Assembly: GCA_002351955.1 (NCBI GenBank) | Contig: DEHO01000060.1 | Coordinates: forward strand, 104,515-121,121 | Length of the DNA stretch: 16,607 nt | Reading direction: 5' to 3' | Origin: Flavobacteriales bacterium UBA2798 | GTDB taxonomy: Bacteria > Bacteroidota > Bacteroidia > Flavobacteriales_D > UBA2798 | Part shown: positions 14,977 to 16,607 of the stretch, piece by piece | Position numbering within the stretch: position 1 is the stretch's first letter | Layout: each line of letters opens with the position of its first letter | Notes under the pieces: model-generated | The model's database searches: none | Told to the model about the DNA's origin: nothing | What the model saw: the letters and a program-made list of their open reading frames with translations, nothing else | Program-made: the position numbers and the translations under genes

Positions 14977-14978
14977 GG

Positions 14979-15009
14979 CAAAACTAGTGCCTTTTGTCGT
15001 ACAAGTCAA
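14979..15009 (-). promoter_or_regulatory. Promoter of the small membrane protein gene
   Basis: On the minus strand TTG (15007-15009) is followed after exactly 20 bp by TAGTTTTG (14979-14986), an exact -7 match. This is the best complete -33/-7 promoter in the window. Its -7 box ends 2 nt before the ATG at 14976. Confidence 0.6.
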
Positions 15010-15167
15010 GTGTTTGTCGTGAAAAAAGGATGTTCGGTCGAGATTATTTGATTATTGGTCGAATAATTTAATCGGTTTAGCTATCTTTTTGTTTTTAACT
15101 GATTGAATTTCAAGTGTTTACAAAAGTATTTACAAATGCCTAAATTCGCTGCCAGATAAAAGAAAGT
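15010..15167. other. AT-rich divergent spacer with small repeats
   Basis: No gene is seen here. GGTCGA occurs at 15036-15041 and again at 15057-15062, starts 21 bp apart. GATTATT is repeated at 15042-15048 and 15050-15056, and ATTATT/AATAAT form an inverted pair at 15051-15067. A -7-like TATCTTTT at 15082-15089 lies about 80 nt before the FkbM start and could be its promoter, but it is weak. Confidence 0.3.
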
Positions 15168-15887
15168 GTGAAGCGCAGGCTGAAATCAATGGTGAAGGGG
15201 ATTTTAAAATTCATCCCAATTCGTTTTTCGCGGAATCAGCGATACGATGCCCAAACATTGGAGATCATGCGCAGGGTGTTGAAACCGGGTTCGGTTTGTG
15301 TGGATGTGGGTGCTCATGAAGGTGAGATTTTGCGTGAGATGATTAAATACGCTCCGGGTGGAAAATACTTTTGTTTCGAACCCATTCCCAATCTTTACGA
15401 AAAAGTAAAAAGAACTTTCCCGGAAGCTAAGGTTTTTGATTGTGCACTATCCGATCATAAAGGTTCGGCGAGTTTTCAATACGTAGTTAGCAATCCTGCA
15501 TATTCCGGATTGAAGCGAAGAGAATACAAGGGAAAAGAAGAAATAAAAGAGATCGAAGTAAAAACAGAATTGCTGGATGATTTGCTGCCTTTATCAGAAC
15601 AGATTCATTTAATAAAAATTGATGTTGAAGGCGGAGAATTGGGGGTTTTACGTGGGGCAGAAAAGTTAATTCGCAAATGGAAACCGGTAGTGATTTTTGA
15701 ACATGGTAAAGGTGCATCCGAATTTTATGGAACAGGCCCTGATCATGTTTTTAGTTTTTTTCAGGAGGCAGGAATGAAAATTTCAATACTCAACAGTTAC
15801 CTGAATAACGCAGAAGCATTATCTGCCGAAGAATTTAAACGGCAGTTTGAACAGGGAATAAACTATTATTTTATCGCCCACCCTTAA
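15168..15887 (+). CDS. FkbM-family SAM-dependent methyltransferase
   Basis: Class I methyltransferase, 239 residues. SAM-binding motif I is VDVGAHEGE (45-53), followed by the FEP that ends strand 2 (70-72) and the FkbM signature IKIDVEGGELGVLRGAE (149-165), with a hydrophobic strand VVIFEHG after it. FkbM-type enzymes O-methylate sugars or small molecules, often in polysaccharide or natural-product clusters. No glycosyltransferase is visible here, so the substrate is unknown. The basic N-terminus (MKRRLKSMVKGILKFIPIRF) could touch the membrane but is not a clear helix. The longest start is a GTG at 15168; an in-frame ATG at 15189 is a plausible alternative, and a TAA at 15141 rules out anything longer. 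The last 17 bases overlap the end of the convergent exported-protein gene. Confidence 0.85.
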   Translation: MKRRLKSMVKGILKFIPIRFSRNQRYDAQTLEIMRRVLKPGSVCVDVGAHEGEILREMIKYAPGGKYFCFEPIPNLYEKVKRTFPEAKVFDCALSDHKGSASFQYVVSNPAYSGLKRREYKGKEEIKEIEVKTELLDDLLPLSEQIHLIKIDVEGGELGVLRGAEKLIRKWKPVVIFEHGKGASEFYGTGPDHVFSFFQEAGMKISILNSYLNNAEALSAEEFKRQFEQGINYYFIAHP

Positions 15888-16607
15888 TTATCCGGCGAGT
15901 GATTCGCTCCCCACTGTTTTCATTGATAATTTCTAAAAAATAAATTCCTTTAGCGGATAGGTCGGGTTCAATCGTTCCGTTGCTTCCATAAAGTGTTTCT
16001 TCTGCAATCAGTTTACCTGAAATATCAAACAAACGTATTCTGTTTCGCCCTTCTCTTCCGTACCACGAAATGTTGATTGGTCCATTAAAAGGGTTGGGAT
16101 AAACTTCAAGAGAATTTGTTGTTGCCACTTCATCAACCGATGAAATGTCAAATTCTGTAATTAGTAATGGTGTAACAAACATGGTGGGACCTGCTTTTAC
16201 GATATACACATTGGTAAAGCCGGGGCCATTTTCAGTTTGACCGACCACTACATATCCGCTATCTGATGTTTCCTTCACTGCCCAGGCTTCGTCTCTGTCC
16301 GGTGTGCCTATCGTTTGTCCGCCTGTCCAAAAACAACCGTTGTGCGGATAGTAACAGATCATATCGCCAAATCCGCTGCCGTACGATAATGTCATTCCTG
16401 CAACAATGCCATAACCATTCCACCGTTCGCAAACATCATGTGTTGTTTCTTCGGCCGGACCACCGTACAAAAAATGGCAAATCAACATTCCCTGATCGTC
16501 GGTTCGGAAATAATACTGATCGGAATTGAGTGTGCTGTAGGATGAGTCCGTACTTCCTACACCAACAATTTCTCCGTTTGTGCGGGATAGTACAATGGAT
16601 TGACCTT
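15871..16607 (-). CDS. T9SS-exported protein with type A sorting domain, C-terminal part
   Basis: The frame is open from the right edge of the window to the TAA at 15871-15873, showing the last 244 residues; the start lies beyond 16607. The final ~80 residues form a T9SS type A sorting domain (LEVYPNPFNGPINISWYG, then RIRLFDISGKLIAEE, GIYFLEII and the basic tail RRIIKGG), so the protein is sent to or beyond the outer membrane. Upstream, the segment WAVKETSDSGYVVVGQTENG resembles the repeat units of long Bacteroidota proteins with Gly/Tyr-rich blades of propeller type; only one clear unit is in view. No catalytic motif is visible. The ATG at 16488 is internal and not a credible start. Its 3' end overlaps the FkbM gene by 17 bp. 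Confidence 0.8.
   Translation of the reverse strand, partial: GQSIVLSRTNGEIVGVGSTDSSYSTLNSDQYYFRTDDQGMLICHFLYGGPAEETTHDVCERWNGYGIVAGMTLSYGSGFGDMICYYPHNGCFWTGGQTIGTPDRDEAWAVKETSDSGYVVVGQTENGPGFTNVYIVKAGPTMFVTPLLITEFDISSVDEVATTNSLEVYPNPFNGPINISWYGREGRNRIRLFDISGKLIAEETLYGSNGTIEPDLSAKGIYFLEIINENSGERITRRIIKGGR

Noticed and set aside
1..16607. Mobile element, prophage, CRISPR array or tRNA genes
   Set aside because: No transposase, integrase, phage protein, regular repeat-spacer pattern or tRNA-like cloverleaf was recognised by eye; a tRNAscan or CRISPR search was not possible.

Overview
The window looks like a chromosome segment of a Bacteroidota bacterium (Flavobacteriia or a close relative, inferred). 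Two proteins end in the C-terminal sorting domain of the type IX secretion system (T9SS), which is confined to this phylum. Several genes are preceded by the Bacteroidota -7 promoter box TAnnTTTG, and Shine-Dalgarno sequences are generally absent. Base composition is moderately AT-rich. No tRNA, rRNA, CRISPR array, insertion sequence or prophage gene was seen.

Layout. At the left edge is the 3' part of rdgB (+), whose end overlaps the end of ddl (-). Divergent from ddl is a + strand run: a membrane-anchored PASTA-repeat protein, a 745-residue T9SS-exported protein of unknown function, and an RluD-type pseudouridine synthase. The last two overlap by four bases. A minus-strand block follows, read right to left as fbp, mfd and a PAS-LuxR regulator. 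Divergent from fbp are a GNAT/SSAT-like acetyltransferase and a monofunctional aspartate kinase (+). Next come a small ABM-domain protein (-), a TerB-like protein (+), a DnaQ-type exonuclease fused to a GIY-YIG domain (+), a 56-residue single-helix membrane protein (-), and an FkbM-type methyltransferase (+). At the right edge is the 3' part of a second T9SS-exported protein (-).

How the genes relate. Most of the window is housekeeping: nucleotide-pool cleaning (rdgB), peptidoglycan precursor synthesis (ddl), rRNA modification (rluD-like), transcription-coupled repair (mfd), gluconeogenesis (fbp) and aspartate-family amino-acid synthesis (aspartate kinase). Ddl makes D-Ala-D-Ala and PASTA domains are known to bind peptidoglycan stem peptides, so their shared 152-bp divergent promoter region suggests a cell-envelope theme, with the exported 745-residue protein possibly part of it. 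The FkbM methyltransferase and the second exported protein at the right edge look more accessory.

Gene packing is very tight. All five convergent gene pairs overlap or lie within 8 bp, leaving no spacer for a conventional terminator. At several genes a -7 box ends only 2-4 bases before the start codon, implying leaderless or nearly leaderless mRNAs. I saw no obvious novel defence or mobile system. The observations most worth checking are the GIY-YIG domain with its active-site residues replaced, the kinase-less PASTA protein with matched CxxC pairs, and the unknown exported protein translationally coupled to an rRNA-modifying enzyme.
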